Shown: positions 15,542 through 26,801, counted from the first letter of the stretch. The stretch: 64,000 nt of DNA from Fibrobacter sp. (GCA_012513915.1 JAAZBG010000120.1:1-64000); one strand, 5' to 3'. Numbers and translations: made by a program. Notes: generated from the letters alone by a model not told the origin.

Positions 15542-17812
15542 GTGCTGTTAATGCAAAATAACGCATTTAAAAATAGTTCATTATCAATTGATAAAAGAGT
15601 TGAATCACTCATTGCCGAAATGAGCATGATGGAAAAGGTCGCACAACTCGTCGGTATCTGGTGTGGCGGTTTAGTTGATTTTGATGATACATATTTGAAT
15701 GATAAAGAAAAAATGATGGAAACATTTGGTTCTGGTATTCATTCCGTTCATCCTTCATTTATGCCTATTAAAGAAACGGTTGACCAGCGCAACAGAATTC
15801 AGAAATACCTTCTTGACGAGACAAGACTTGGTATACCTGCGTTGTTTTTTGATGAAGGTCCTCATGGATTAATGAGAAGAGAAGCAACGGTTTTTCCTCA
15901 GGTTATCGGTCTGTCGTGCTCCTGGGATCCGGGGCTTTTTCAGGAAATTTACAGAATCGTAGCGCTCGAAATGCGCTCCCGTGGAACGCATCATGTTTTT
16001 TCACCGAATCTTGATGTGTGCACTGAACCGCGATGGGGAAGGGTGGAGGAAACATGTGGTGAAGACCCTTATCTGACAGGTGTACTTGGATCTGCTGCTG
16101 TAGTTGGTTATCAGGGTTCCAGTAATGGAATAATCGGTCCTGATAGTGTTGCGGTAACAGTTAAACATTTTGCCGGGCATGGACAACCTGAAGCTGGAAT
16201 CAACCAGGCACCATCAACTGTTTCGCGTCGATTACTATTTGAGAAACATCTGCTGCCATTTAAAATGTGTATCGATGCATCAAAACCATTCTCAGTCATG
16301 CCGTCCTATAACGAAATTGACAGTGTACCATCACACTGCAATACCTGGTTATTAAATGATGTCCTGAGAGGTATGATGGGTTTTGATGGCATGATCATTT
16401 CAGACTATTATGGTATTGAACATTTACATGTACGTCAGGCGGTAGCAGAGAGTCCAAAGCATGCAGCCCTCATGGCGTTAAGAGCAGGCGTTCAATGTGA
16501 GTTTCCTGGTGCAACGTGTTTTGTCTTTATTAACCAGTTAGTCAATGAGAAAAAAATTGATATTTCGCTAATTGACAATGCAGTTCGCATGGTGCTTCAT
16601 CAGAAATTTTCAATGGGGCTGTTTGATAATCCATTTATTGATTATGGGCGTGCTGTGGAAATCAGCCGGCGTGAGGAGCATACCATGCTGGCTCTTAAGG
16701 CTGCGAGGGAATCAATTGTACTTTTAAAAAACGACTCGATTCTTCCATTGCGATTGAGTGAGTATAAAACGATTGCGGTGATTGGACCATGTGCGATGGC
16801 TACTGGTCTGGGTGGTTATTCCGGGGAACCGTATCAGCAGGTAAGTCTTTACTCTGGAATTGTAAATCGTGCCGGTACATTTGCAAAAGTCATTTATGCG
16901 CAGGGATGTAAATTAACAGATAATAGTGCGATAAGCTATTATAACTGGAAAAATGATCCCGTGGTTCCATCATCTGCTGATGAAAACAGAAAGTTAATTG
17001 CAGAGGCTGTTGCAATTGCAGATAGTGCGGATGTAATAATACTTGCGATCGGTGAAAATGAACAGCTCTGCCGTGAAGCCTGGTCAAAAGCGCATATTGG
17101 TGATACGCATACGCTTGAGTTATTTGGAGAGCAATCAGCTTTGGCTGAAGCCATGTTTGCAACAGGTAAACCGGTTATAGTATATCTTGCAAATGGCCGG
17201 CCTCTTTCGATCACCTCAATAAATGCAAAGGCAAGTGCTGTAATCGAGGGATGGTATATGGGAGAACAGGCTGGTACTGCTGCCGCTGAAGTACTTTTCG
17301 GGGATATCTCTCCATCAGGTAAACTGACAATCACCTTTCCGAAATCTGTCGGACAGTTACCACTATATTATAATCATAAACCTCAGGCGCATTATCTTGA
17401 TTATCTGACACTTGACAGTAAACCATTATATCCGTTTGGTTATGGATTGAGTTATACTACGTTCAGTTATGGTGAAATCAAACTTTCATCCCGGGAAATT
17501 ACTAAGGATGGTTCTCTTGTAGCGTCAATTGACATAACAAACACCGGTGCAATGGATGCGGATGAGATAGTGCAGCTCTATATACGCGACTGTGTCGCTT
17601 CGGTAACACGTCCGGTAATGGAATTGAAAGACTTCATGCGTATATCCCTTAAAAAAGGAGTAACAGAAACAGTTCATTTCGTAATTAACAAGAGTAAGTT
17701 AGCGTTTTGGAATATTGATATGCACTATATTGTTGAGCCCGGTGAGTTTGAGCTTATGATCGGACGATCATCAGTAGATTTTCAGAGTGTAAAAATTACA
17801 GTTGTAGCGTAG
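15542..17812 (+). CDS. Glycoside hydrolase family 3 beta-glycosidase
   Basis: This protein has up to 756 residues. The GH3 N-terminal barrel spans about 20-340, with MSMMEKVAQLVG, FFDEGPHGL, FSPNLDVCTEPRWGRVEETCGEDPYL, VKHFAGHGQ and the nucleophile Asp288 in MIISDYYG. The C-terminal alpha/beta sandwich has IVLLKNDSILPL, ILAIGENEQLCREAW and YPFGYGLSYT. A fibronectin-III-like domain closes it (IVQLYIRDCVASVTRPVMELKDF). There is no signal peptide, so it should cleave imported oligosaccharides in the cytoplasm. Beta-glucosidase or beta-xylosidase activity cannot be separated by eye. The start is GTG 15542 (four bases after AGGAAGG) or ATG 15551. Confidence 0.92.
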   Translation: MLLMQNNAFKNSSLSIDKRVESLIAEMSMMEKVAQLVGIWCGGLVDFDDTYLNDKEKMMETFGSGIHSVHPSFMPIKETVDQRNRIQKYLLDETRLGIPALFFDEGPHGLMRREATVFPQVIGLSCSWDPGLFQEIYRIVALEMRSRGTHHVFSPNLDVCTEPRWGRVEETCGEDPYLTGVLGSAAVVGYQGSSNGIIGPDSVAVTVKHFAGHGQPEAGINQAPSTVSRRLLFEKHLLPFKMCIDASKPFSVMPSYNEIDSVPSHCNTWLLNDVLRGMMGFDGMIISDYYGIEHLHVRQAVAESPKHAALMALRAGVQCEFPGATCFVFINQLVNEKKIDISLIDNAVRMVLHQKFSMGLFDNPFIDYGRAVEISRREEHTMLALKAARESIVLLKNDSILPLRLSEYKTIAVIGPCAMATGLGGYSGEPYQQVSLYSGIVNRAGTFAKVIYAQGCKLTDNSAISYYNWKNDPVVPSSADENRKLIAEAVAIADSADVIILAIGENEQLCREAWSKAHIGDTHTLELFGEQSALAEAMFATGKPVIVYLANGRPLSITSINAKASAVIEGWYMGEQAGTAAAEVLFGDISPSGKLTITFPKSVGQLPLYYNHKPQAHYLDYLTLDSKPLYPFGYGLSYTTFSYGEIKLSSREITKDGSLVASIDITNTGAMDADEIVQLYIRDCVASVTRPVMELKDFMRISLKKGVTETVHFVINKSKLAFWNIDMHYIVEPGEFELMIGRSSVDFQSVKITVVA

Positions 17813-17878
17813 CAGGGTGTTTTCCAGGCTAATGAATCTGTTGTTAATGTCAACGGTAGTATCAAAAAAAGGATAAGT

Positions 17879-18592
17879 ATGGTACATGGTGTAATTGTAA
17901 AGGAACTTGAACAACGGGCGGATGCTGCTCAAGCTAAAATACTAAGTGGTTTTTTCAAAACAGGTAAAGGTCAGTATGGTGAGGGTGATATATTCAGGGG
18001 AATAAAAGTACCGGTTATTCGCGAGATTGTTAATAAGCACTGCAAAACAGTTTCACTTGATGAGATTACTTTGCTGCTGCATTCTGTTTATCACGAAGAT
18101 CGTCTTTGTGCTTTACTGTTACTTGTCAGAATAATGTCTGGTGCGGATGAGCGTTTGCAGACAAAAATTTTTACACTATATGCGAAAAATACCCGTTATA
18201 TTAACAATTGGGATCTGGTTGATCTGTCAGCCCCACAGATCACAGGAGTGTATTTTGAATACAGGCCAAGAGAACAGCTTTACAAATGGGCTAAATCAGA
18301 ACTGCTCTGGGAACGTCGTATTTCTGTATTGTCAACATTTTGGTACATAAAGAAGTCGTCGTTTGATGATGCATTTGCGATTATTGAAATGCTGCTTGGT
18401 GATAAGGAGGATTTGTTACATAAAGCCTGTGGATGGATGCTGCGTGAAATCGGAAAACGGGATCAGTCTGTTCTTGAGATATTTCTTAAAAAACACTATA
18501 CAAAACTTCCGCGAACGACATTACGCTATGCTATAGAACGTTTTGAAGAGCCAAAACGGCAGGTATATCTCAAAGGTACTTTCAGGAATTAA
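17879..18592 (+). CDS. AlkD-like DNA alkylation repair protein (HEAT-repeat glycosylase family)
   Basis: This 237-residue all-helical protein of the COG4912 DNA alkylation repair family shows KVPVIREIVNKH, NNWDLVDLSAPQI, LLWERRISVLSTFWYIKK, DLLHKACGWMLREIGKRD and RTTLRYAIERF. AlkD excises positively charged N3- and N7-alkylpurines using a HEAT-repeat cradle; the key Trp and Asp of the NWDLVD motif are present. The start at 17879 has AGGATAAG directly upstream. It lies 66 bases after the GH3 gene on the same strand; co-transcription is possible but there is no functional link. Confidence 0.9.
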   Translation: MVHGVIVKELEQRADAAQAKILSGFFKTGKGQYGEGDIFRGIKVPVIREIVNKHCKTVSLDEITLLLHSVYHEDRLCALLLLVRIMSGADERLQTKIFTLYAKNTRYINNWDLVDLSAPQITGVYFEYRPREQLYKWAKSELLWERRISVLSTFWYIKKSSFDDAFAIIEMLLGDKEDLLHKACGWMLREIGKRDQSVLEIFLKKHYTKLPRTTLRYAIERFEEPKRQVYLKGTFRN

Positions 18593-18755
18593 TTGCTTAT
18601 CACAGATAACAGTGTTTTTATCCCGAATGGGTTTAAATCAAGCATAATGCATAAATTTAATATCTGATCAATCGTACTATATTAGCATCATTGGCGTGGT
18701 ATTGTTCGGCATTTGGTTAGAGCGGGTAATCTTAAATAATATGGAGTTTGTAAGT

Positions 18756-20708
18756 ATGGTTTTGACAAAACATAGCGGTGGTACTAAATTGAGCATTGGA
18801 GTTTTCAGGTTATTATTTACGTTATTTTTTATTCAGGTTTTTGTACAGCAGGCGAATTGTCAGGACTTACCGAGAATAAGTATTGAGACGGTTTTGTCAA
18901 AACCGGTTTATGCAAAGGGTGATACAGTACTGGTTGCTTTGAAAATCTCAATTCCGGACAGGCATCATTTTTATGATAATCCTAAAGGTCCTGGGATCGG
19001 TAAACCAATGGAGTTTGCTGCAAAAAGTGACGATGCAATAGTCTGGAACAGGTTACTCAAACAGAAATCTAAAAAATTTACACCTGAAGTTGGCGGGTGG
19101 GTCAATTCATTTGATGGTGATGTCTGGTTTTTTTTGCAGGGTGTGGTAGCAGATTCCGCAGTAGAAACGTCTTACAAAAACAATGTAAACATAACAGGAG
19201 TAATGTGCGATAAGTCCTGTTATCCTGTTGATGAAACAGTGGAGTTTACAGTAACGGTAGGCACAACGTCAGAAAAAACAGTTTTCAATAATGATAATAC
19301 CATTTTGCAGGCATTGAAAATATCAACAAAAACTCAGGCACTATCCCCTTATGTCGATTTACAGAATACGACAATGGCTTTAACCGGTCCGGGGCTGGAT
19401 ATTGGTGGTTTGAATTTGGGTGAGCTTAAACGCGATGTGCAGTCTGAAACGTATGACTGGAAATTTTCGCCTCAAAATGCCGGAACGGATATAAATATCT
19501 TTTTGGCAATACTGTTGGCGTTTATTGCAGGAATAATCCTCAATGCAATGCCATGCGTTTTACCCGTGCTTGGTATAAAGATACTTTCATTCGCGCAAGG
19601 TGCAGATATGGATCGGAAGAAGACTGTGCTGCGCAGTCTCGTTTTTTCTGCCGGAGTGGTATCGGTATTCATGCTTCTGGCATTACTTGCCTCATTTGCA
19701 AGTTTTTCCTGGGGACAGCAGTTTCAGGATCCCAAAGCGCTTATTGCCATTATTGCCTTAATTGTTGTTTTTGCACTTGGACTTTTTGATGTGTATATGC
19801 TCAATGTCTCAGGTTCTGTGGCAAGCAGTAATATTCAAAAGCGAGATGGTATCGCAGGAGATTTTTTCAAAGGTGTTTTTGCGACAGTTCTTGCAACGCC
19901 ATGCAGTGGACCGTTTCTTGGAGCTGTATTGGCATGGTCACTGTTACAGCCTGCATATGCAGTCTTTATTGTCTATACGACCATAGGTTTAGGAATGAGC
20001 TTCCCTTATATTCTTTTATCGTCAATTCCTAAGTTGTCAAAATATCTGCCTAAACCGGGTGGGTGGATGAATGATTTTAAAAAAATCATGGGATTCCTGC
20101 TTATCGGTTTTGCTGTGTATCTGATGATCGGATTGCCATCAGACATGATTGTCCCGACAGTTCTTTTTTGTGTCATTCTGGCGTTTGGTGTAGTAGTTTT
20201 TACAAGAATTGCTCCATATGGTTCAAACGTGAAAACAAAAATTATTGCGCTTTTATCAGCTCTAATAATAATTACGGGCGCACTGTACACGTCATTTATG
20301 GTCGTTTATCCCTCATTTTCGAATAGTGCAGCAGCAAATATTGAAAAAGAGAATGAAGTCTGGGTTGATTTTGAACCGGAGTTATTTGTTAATGCGCAAA
20401 AAGAGGGAAGAAATGTAATTCTTGATTTTACTGCAAACTGGTGTATGAATTGTCAATATAATTACATTATGGTACTTACAAAAAAAGATGTTGTTGCATT
20501 GATTAAAGAGAAAAATGTACTGGCGCTTAAAGTTGATGTGACATCACCGGATGCTGTGAAGGATTCACTATTACGCTCATTAGGCTCTCAAAGTATTCCG
20601 TTTTTAGCAATATTTTCAGGCAGTACACCAGACAAACCGGTCGTAATGCGGGACGTTCTGACAAAAGGCAGTGTACTTCGTGAATTGAATAAAATGGAAA
20701 AGTTATAA
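18756..20708 (+). CDS. dsbD: Thiol:disulfide interchange protein DsbD
   Basis: This 650-residue protein has a signal peptide followed by the periplasmic DsbD-alpha domain with its cysteine pair (VMCDKSCYPVD). Eight membrane helices contain the buried redox cysteines (NAMPCVLPVLG and ATPCSGPFLG), and a C-terminal thioredoxin-like domain has CMNC in TANWCMNCQYN. DsbD carries electrons from cytoplasmic thioredoxin to periplasmic reductases and cytochrome c maturation. ATG 18756 is preferred because GGAG lies at 18743-18746 and a signal peptide starts there; the frame is open further upstream. All six redox cysteines are intact. Confidence 0.92.
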   Translation: MVLTKHSGGTKLSIGVFRLLFTLFFIQVFVQQANCQDLPRISIETVLSKPVYAKGDTVLVALKISIPDRHHFYDNPKGPGIGKPMEFAAKSDDAIVWNRLLKQKSKKFTPEVGGWVNSFDGDVWFFLQGVVADSAVETSYKNNVNITGVMCDKSCYPVDETVEFTVTVGTTSEKTVFNNDNTILQALKISTKTQALSPYVDLQNTTMALTGPGLDIGGLNLGELKRDVQSETYDWKFSPQNAGTDINIFLAILLAFIAGIILNAMPCVLPVLGIKILSFAQGADMDRKKTVLRSLVFSAGVVSVFMLLALLASFASFSWGQQFQDPKALIAIIALIVVFALGLFDVYMLNVSGSVASSNIQKRDGIAGDFFKGVFATVLATPCSGPFLGAVLAWSLLQPAYAVFIVYTTIGLGMSFPYILLSSIPKLSKYLPKPGGWMNDFKKIMGFLLIGFAVYLMIGLPSDMIVPTVLFCVILAFGVVVFTRIAPYGSNVKTKIIALLSALIIITGALYTSFMVVYPSFSNSAAANIEKENEVWVDFEPELFVNAQKEGRNVILDFTANWCMNCQYNYIMVLTKKDVVALIKEKNVLALKVDVTSPDAVKDSLLRSLGSQSIPFLAIFSGSTPDKPVVMRDVLTKGSVLRELNKMEKL

Positions 20709-20778
20709 ACAAGAGGGAAAACGTATCGTATCAATGTGAGATTATTATTGGAAGATCTGGTTGAATATATTCCGGAAA

Positions 20779-22314
20779 TCATTTTGGATAGATGATTGTC
20801 TTTACAAATTCAGCGCTTCCGTTTTCAAAAAAGGATATACCTGGCTCATTTATGGGCATCCAGGCGTAAGCTGTGTCTGTTGAAGAAATTGCCTGCAACA
20901 ACAGATTACAATATATGGTATTTCCATTAGATAAGACTTTATAAGGATTGGTTTGAAAGGTATATCTGCCGGAGGAGTCACTTGATGCCGAGACAAGGGT
21001 GTCTGTTACTGCAAATGAATTCCACCGCACCCCAAAGACGTTGATCCGGGCATTCGTTACAATGGCATTGTTGACAGTTCTTGTTTCGATTACCATTTTG
21101 TAAGGATAGCCCGGAAGTGTGGCAAAGTTTGAACTGACCTGTGTGTTGTAGTAATTAATTGCGTAAATATTGTATGTATCCCATGATGATGCCAGGAATG
21201 GTCTGTACATGAAACTATACTCACCATCAAAGGATGTTTTGTTTACCGGATTATATTCTGCCCTCACAAACATATAATTTGACGCAATGCAGCCGCGGCT
21301 TAAACCAAGCTGCCATGCGACTGTCTGTACAGACTTCTGATTAAACATATTTTCAATATCTGCAGTATGAATTGCTGTACGATAGCGTTCAATCCACCCG
21401 TTAAACACATTTGAATAGCCATCAAAAATTATCCGCACTGCATAATCTGTTGAAAAAGAACTGTATAGTTCCAGACTGCATGGGTGGGAAAATGCATAGA
21501 CTGAATCAATATAGAAATTCATGATCCCGTTAAAAACATTGGGTGAGTTGAATACCGAGTTGACTTTTGCAATGAATGCAGTGAGTTCAGTTTTCATAGA
21601 GTCGATACCACCAAATGCTCCGGCGGTAGAGTCGCTTATTGCGGCAATGATCGGAATATTCCATATCGGTTTTGAGTCAGCAGGTATACCTACTGTTGTG
21701 GTAGTATTCTCTCTGGTGGTTACTGATGTTGCAATTGTTCCGGATGATTTTGAAAATTTTGAATAATACTTGATCGCAGGGAGTCTGCCTGATGGTAAAG
21801 AATCAATCTGGACAGCATTTGAATTGTCGGACATTTTAATGAGTCTGGATACTTTAAAACTCAGTGTCGTTCCTTCCAGATAGATATAATCAGTTGCAGT
21901 ATCAAACGATGCCGGTAAGGAGAGCAGCACTGAAGAACAGTGTTTTAGCGTTTTACTGTCAATAGTCACGGTGTCTTCAGGAATATCAAGATTAATTCCA
22001 ATGTCGATAAGGCGGGTTGGGTTTAATGGATGACGGGCATACAGGTTGTACTGACCTTTTTTGACAGAATTGAACTTAAAAAATCCAGCGGAGTCAGTTA
22101 TTGCCAATAATGGTAGTGTTTCCGGTTGAAGCACTGACGAATAATCTGACGGAGTAAGATACACCTGGACATCACTGATGGTTGAATTGTCAGTTGTGTA
22201 AATCACCCCTTTTGCGACAACTTCAGAAGAACTGCCTCCTGAAACAATGTCATTTGTGCAACTGACAATTACCATAATGGTTATGGTAAACAGACATGCA
22301 ATTATGGTTTTCAT
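20779..22314 (-). CDS. Lipoprotein with carboxypeptidase-regulatory-like domain
   Basis: This 511-residue protein has a signal with the lipobox VIVSC, then a CarboxypepD_reg-like beta domain (VVAKGVIYTTDNSTISDVQVYLTPS..., DSAGFFKFNSVKKGQYNLYARH) at about residues 30-115. The remainder shows beta-rich stretches but no family I recognise; a second Ig-like fold near the C-terminus is suggested by DSSGRYTFQTNPY. It is probably a surface or periplasmic lipoprotein. Its start overlaps the stop of the TIGR02147 gene (ATGA), so the two are translationally coupled and probably functionally linked. Confidence 0.8.
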   Translation of the reverse strand: MKTIIACLFTITIMVIVSCTNDIVSGGSSSEVVAKGVIYTTDNSTISDVQVYLTPSDYSSVLQPETLPLLAITDSAGFFKFNSVKKGQYNLYARHPLNPTRLIDIGINLDIPEDTVTIDSKTLKHCSSVLLSLPASFDTATDYIYLEGTTLSFKVSRLIKMSDNSNAVQIDSLPSGRLPAIKYYSKFSKSSGTIATSVTTRENTTTTVGIPADSKPIWNIPIIAAISDSTAGAFGGIDSMKTELTAFIAKVNSVFNSPNVFNGIMNFYIDSVYAFSHPCSLELYSSFSTDYAVRIIFDGYSNVFNGWIERYRTAIHTADIENMFNQKSVQTVAWQLGLSRGCIASNYMFVRAEYNPVNKTSFDGEYSFMYRPFLASSWDTYNIYAINYYNTQVSSNFATLPGYPYKMVIETRTVNNAIVTNARINVFGVRWNSFAVTDTLVSASSDSSGRYTFQTNPYKVLSNGNTIYCNLLLQAISSTDTAYAWMPINEPGISFFENGSAEFVKTIIYPK

Positions 22315-23153
22315 TGTATGCTCTCGCTTGCTTTGTCAGTATCTGTCAGAGGAAAAATCTGGAAATTGACCTGTACTACACGATCGATATTTGTGTCGTG
22401 CTTTACAAGATCGATAAGTTCGGCACGCAAGTTGTCAATTTTTTGCCGGATTGTATCAAACCCCTGCTGTGAAACACTGAGTGTCAGGGCAGAGAAACCC
22501 CTGTCTTCTTTTGAAAATCTGTAGAGTGCATCTTTTGCGATGTCAAGTGTATTCAGAACAAAGTTGTTAATAACAACGGAGTCTGTATTTAATCCGGTTG
22601 AAATGTGATTGCTGGTGAGTTTATAGGTATTCGATGATATATCTTTTTTAATGAGTTCAAGTCGCTCAAGTACGTTAATCGCCTTTTTTGCTTCTGCGGC
22701 GGTGATATGTGGGATTACCATTTTTGATAATGCAAAAAAATCACCGTCAAAGGTAATGTAGTTTAGAAGTGCACGAATTGCCGAATAATACCACTTATCA
22801 TAAAACGCATATGCATCTGGTTCAATTGTTTTTACACGTCCCTTTTTAAACGTAACCATCTTACCAAAGTATGTTTTCTTTTCATCATGGTTTTCAGCCT
22901 GATTGTAATGCACCATTAAATCGAAGTAGCGGGTTTCGCGTTTACGTAATTGAAAAACTTCTGCGATTTTGCATATAAAACGGTCTGGAAGATCACAAGT
23001 GCTGTTTAGTATCTGTGAAAAAAAACCAGCAGATTTAAACCCGGCGAATTCTGCAATATACCGGTACGAGATCGGCTGTTTTATACTTTTCAGGTATTCA
23101 GCACGATCTTTCAAAAATTTTCGGTAATCAGTATAGTCAAAAATGTCTACCAT
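22311..23153 (-). CDS. TIGR02147 family protein
   Basis: This 280-residue protein has the conserved TIGR02147 opening (VDIFDYTDYRKFLKDRAEYLK) and a helix-turn-helix-like region (SYRYIAEFAGFKSAGFFSQILN), followed by a helical body (RKRETRYFDLMVHYNQA). The family is characteristic of Fibrobacterota and is presumed regulatory, but to my knowledge it has no proven function. The start at 23153 is taken from the conserved opening; the open frame extends 18 codons upstream, where Met at 23177 is an alternative. It is the first gene of a two-gene operon with a lipoprotein, a recurrent pairing as far as I recall. Confidence 0.88.
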   Translation of the reverse strand: MVDIFDYTDYRKFLKDRAEYLKSIKQPISYRYIAEFAGFKSAGFFSQILNSTCDLPDRFICKIAEVFQLRKRETRYFDLMVHYNQAENHDEKKTYFGKMVTFKKGRVKTIEPDAYAFYDKWYYSAIRALLNYITFDGDFFALSKMVIPHITAAEAKKAINVLERLELIKKDISSNTYKLTSNHISTGLNTDSVVINNFVLNTLDIAKDALYRFSKEDRGFSALTLSVSQQGFDTIRQKIDNLRAELIDLVKHDTNIDRVVQVNFQIFPLTDTDKASESIQ

Positions 23154-23388
23154 AGTTAATTCATTTCTTTTCTGCATCCGTTTAAATAAACTACGGGGGT
23201 TATACACTGATCCTCAATAAAATATAGTAATAACCGGATTCAATTTCCTATAAATATTCAGTAGCGATTTATTAAATTTGAGGTAATGCTGTTATAAAAT
23301 ATTGATAAATATACGTATGTCGTTGCTGTGTGTTTATTAAAAATTGTGTTCTGTTGTATTCAACCGCTCGTTTAAAGTCTTCAGGTCA

Positions 23389-24198
23389 TTACCTGCTGGA
23401 GTTTAAAAAAGCTTTCAGGTTGATAAACATCGTTAGATATTTTTCAAAATCTGTAACAGAGATGCAGTTTGGACCGTCACACAGAGCTTTATCCGGATCC
23501 GGGTGGATCTCAAAAAATAAACCGTCAACACCCATTGATACAGCTGCTTTTGCCAGTGGTACCGCAAGATTTCTGTTTCCTGACGAACATCCATCACCAC
23601 CTCCGGGTGCCTGAACACTATGGGTTGCATCAAAAATAAACGGACGACCAAAACTTTTTAATACCGGGAAGCCTGCAAAGTCAACAACGAGCCGGTTGTA
23701 ACCGAAAAAAGTGCCTCGTTCTGTCAACCAGGCGTTGTATCCTGCTTTGTCAAGTGAGTGTTTCATATCTGATGGTGCCATAAACTGGCCTTTTTTAACA
23801 TTGACAATTTTACCGGTAGCTGCAGCCGCCGCAAGCAGATCTGTCTGGCGGCAAAGAAATGCAGGTATTTGTAAAACGTCAACTGCATCAGCAGCTTCTT
23901 TTGCCTGATTTGATTCGTGTATATCGGTAAGTGTTGGCAAACCATATCGGGTCTTGATATCGCTGAGTACCCGTAATCCTTCTTCGGGCCCCGGACCGCG
24001 AAATGATGACTTTGATGTGCGGTTGGCTTTATCATATGATGCTTTAAAAATGATATCGATAGAGTGTTTTACCGAAAGCTCTGCAAGTTTTGATGCAACT
24101 GACAGGCAGAGTTCCTGTGATTCAATAACACAGGGACCGGCAATAAAAAACAGTTTTTCTGGTGACTCATTTTTGTACTTTAAAACCGGATTGTTCAC
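23389..24198 (-). CDS. kdsA: 3-deoxy-8-phosphooctulonate (KDO-8-P) synthase, metal-dependent type
   Basis: This 269-residue TIM barrel condenses phosphoenolpyruvate with arabinose-5-phosphate to make KDO-8-P for LPS inner core. It has FIAGPCVIES, IIFKASYDKANRTS, SFRGPGPEEGL, LTDIHES, NVKKGQFMAP, IFDATHSVQ and FFEIHPDPDKALCDG. The cysteine in AGPC is the metal ligand of the metal-dependent class. Nothing is missing. It diverges from gap and is the clearest evidence in the window for LPS synthesis. Confidence 0.95.
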   Translation of the reverse strand: MNNPVLKYKNESPEKLFFIAGPCVIESQELCLSVASKLAELSVKHSIDIIFKASYDKANRTSKSSFRGPGPEEGLRVLSDIKTRYGLPTLTDIHESNQAKEAADAVDVLQIPAFLCRQTDLLAAAAATGKIVNVKKGQFMAPSDMKHSLDKAGYNAWLTERGTFFGYNRLVVDFAGFPVLKSFGRPFIFDATHSVQAPGGGDGCSSGNRNLAVPLAKAAVSMGVDGLFFEIHPDPDKALCDGPNCISVTDFEKYLTMFINLKAFLNSSR

Positions 24199-24245
24199 GA
24201 GTTTAACCTCTTATTATAGATCATTGTATCACTTTATTTTTTTAA

Positions 24246-24275
24246 TTGACTCAGTTTCCTGAATCAACGTATATT
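24246..24275 (+). promoter_or_regulatory. Sigma-70-type promoter of gap
   Basis: TTGACT (24246-24251), an 18-base spacer and TATATT (24270-24275) give a good vegetative promoter, with about 85 bases of leader before the gap start codon. Confidence 0.6.
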
Positions 24276-24301
24276 ACTATGCTGATTAAATGAAGAAGTA
24301 A

Positions 24302-25369
<1,068 letters not shown>

Positions 25370-25392
25370 TTTTCGGTAAATCCGATTTTTAA

Positions 25393-25425
25393 GGGGAACG
25401 GAAGTAATCCGTTCCTCTTTTTTTG
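25393..25425 (+). terminator. Rho-independent terminator after gap
   Basis: GGGGAACGGA (25393-25402) and TCCGTTCCTC (25408-25417) form a ten-pair stem followed by a T run, a classic terminator 24 bases past the gap stop. Confidence 0.9.
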
Positions 25426-25522
25426 AGATGTATGTAGACAAGAGTAATTATGTTTCTCTGATGCACATGAAATTATCAGGGGTGTATACAGTGATATGCA
25501 ACTAATACAGAGGAGTTAAGAG

Positions 25523-26791
25523 ATGGCGATATCAAAAAAAACAGTTAGAGATATTGAGCTTACAGGTAAACGCGTAATAATGCGTGTGGATTTTAATGTT
25601 CCTCTTAAAGAGGGTGTGATTCAGGATGATACCCGTATCACTGCTGCGCTTCCGACTATTAAATATCTGCTTGAGCAGAATGTAAAGAGTATTGTTCTTA
25701 TGTCACATCTTGGTGATCCAAAGAAGGATACTCAGAAGGCAAAAGAGAAAGCTGAAAAGGATGGAAAGGCTTTCGACGAGGCTAAATATATTGAAGGAAA
25801 ACATAAGATGGCTCCTGTTGCTGCACATCTTGGAAAACTTCTCGGAAAAACAATTAAACTCACACCGGACTGCATGAGTGATGCAACACAGAAAATGGTT
25901 GCAGGGCTTGCTGCTGGTGAGATTATGCTGCTCGAGAATACACGTTTCCATAAAGAGGAAACATCAAAAGAAGCTGCTGATCGCGAAAAAATGGCAAAGG
26001 TACTTGCAACGTACGGTGATGTATATGTCAATGACGCATTCGGTACAGCTCATCGTGCACATGCATCAACAGAGACGCTTGCTCATTTCCTTCCTGCTGT
26101 TGCAGGTTTCCTTATGGAAAAAGAGCTTGAATTCCTTGAAGAGAAAATTGTAAAGAATCCGGTAAAGCCGTTTGTTGCCATCGTTGGCGGCGCAAAGGTT
26201 TCATCAAAGATTGCAGTGCTCGAAAGCCTTTTATCAAAAGTCGATGCAATCATTATTGGTGGCGGAATGGCTTATACATTCCTCAAGGTACAGGGAATCG
26301 CTATCGGTAAATCACTGGTTGAAGACGAAATGCTTGACACAGCAAAAACTGTTCTTGCAAAAGCAAAAGAGAAAAATGTCAGGATTCTTCTTCCTGTTGA
26401 TCATGTTGGAACAGAAACATTTGGTGCAGATGTACCATCAAAGAATATCGATGCTGTTGCAATTGATGATGGCTGGATGGGTATGGATGTCGGTCCCAAA
26501 TCTATTGCTGCATTTAAAGATGCGCTTAAGGGTGCCAAAACGGTATTCTGGAATGGTCCGATGGGTGTTTTTGAATTTCCGAAATTTGCTGCAGGTACAC
26601 AGGCAATTGCAGATACACTTGCTCAGTTAAGCGGTGCCACAACTGTCATTGGTGGTGGTGATTCAGTTTCTGCTGTCAAGAAAGCAGGGGTTGCTGCCAA
26701 GATGTCCCATATCTCCACAGGTGGTGGTGCGTCACTGGAACTAGTTGAAGGAAAAGTACTTCCAGGTGTAAAATCTCTTAACGATAAGTAA
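25523..26791 (+). CDS. pgk: Phosphoglycerate kinase with a lysine-rich insertion
   Basis: This 422-residue enzyme has [65 protein letters not shown] and [10 protein letters not shown], with the hinge and nucleotide site intact. It is longer than the usual 390-400 residues. After SHLGDPKKD there is an extra charged stretch rich in K and E (about residues 66-95), and the usual R of SHLGRP is D. I recall the same variant in some spirochaetes, so it is probably functional. AGAGGAG precedes ATG 25523. Confidence 0.96.
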   Translation: MAISKKTVRDIELTGKRVIMRVDFNVPLKEGVIQDDTRITAALPTIKYLLEQNVKSIVLMSHLGDPKKDTQKAKEKAEKDGKAFDEAKYIEGKHKMAPVAAHLGKLLGKTIKLTPDCMSDATQKMVAGLAAGEIMLLENTRFHKEETSKEAADREKMAKVLATYGDVYVNDAFGTAHRAHASTETLAHFLPAVAGFLMEKELEFLEEKIVKNPVKPFVAIVGGAKVSSKIAVLESLLSKVDAIIIGGGMAYTFLKVQGIAIGKSLVEDEMLDTAKTVLAKAKEKNVRILLPVDHVGTETFGADVPSKNIDAVAIDDGWMGMDVGPKSIAAFKDALKGAKTVFWNGPMGVFEFPKFAAGTQAIADTLAQLSGATTVIGGGDSVSAVKKAGVAAKMSHISTGGGASLELVEGKVLPGVKSLNDK

Positions 26792-26801
26792 TTGGTATTT
26801 A

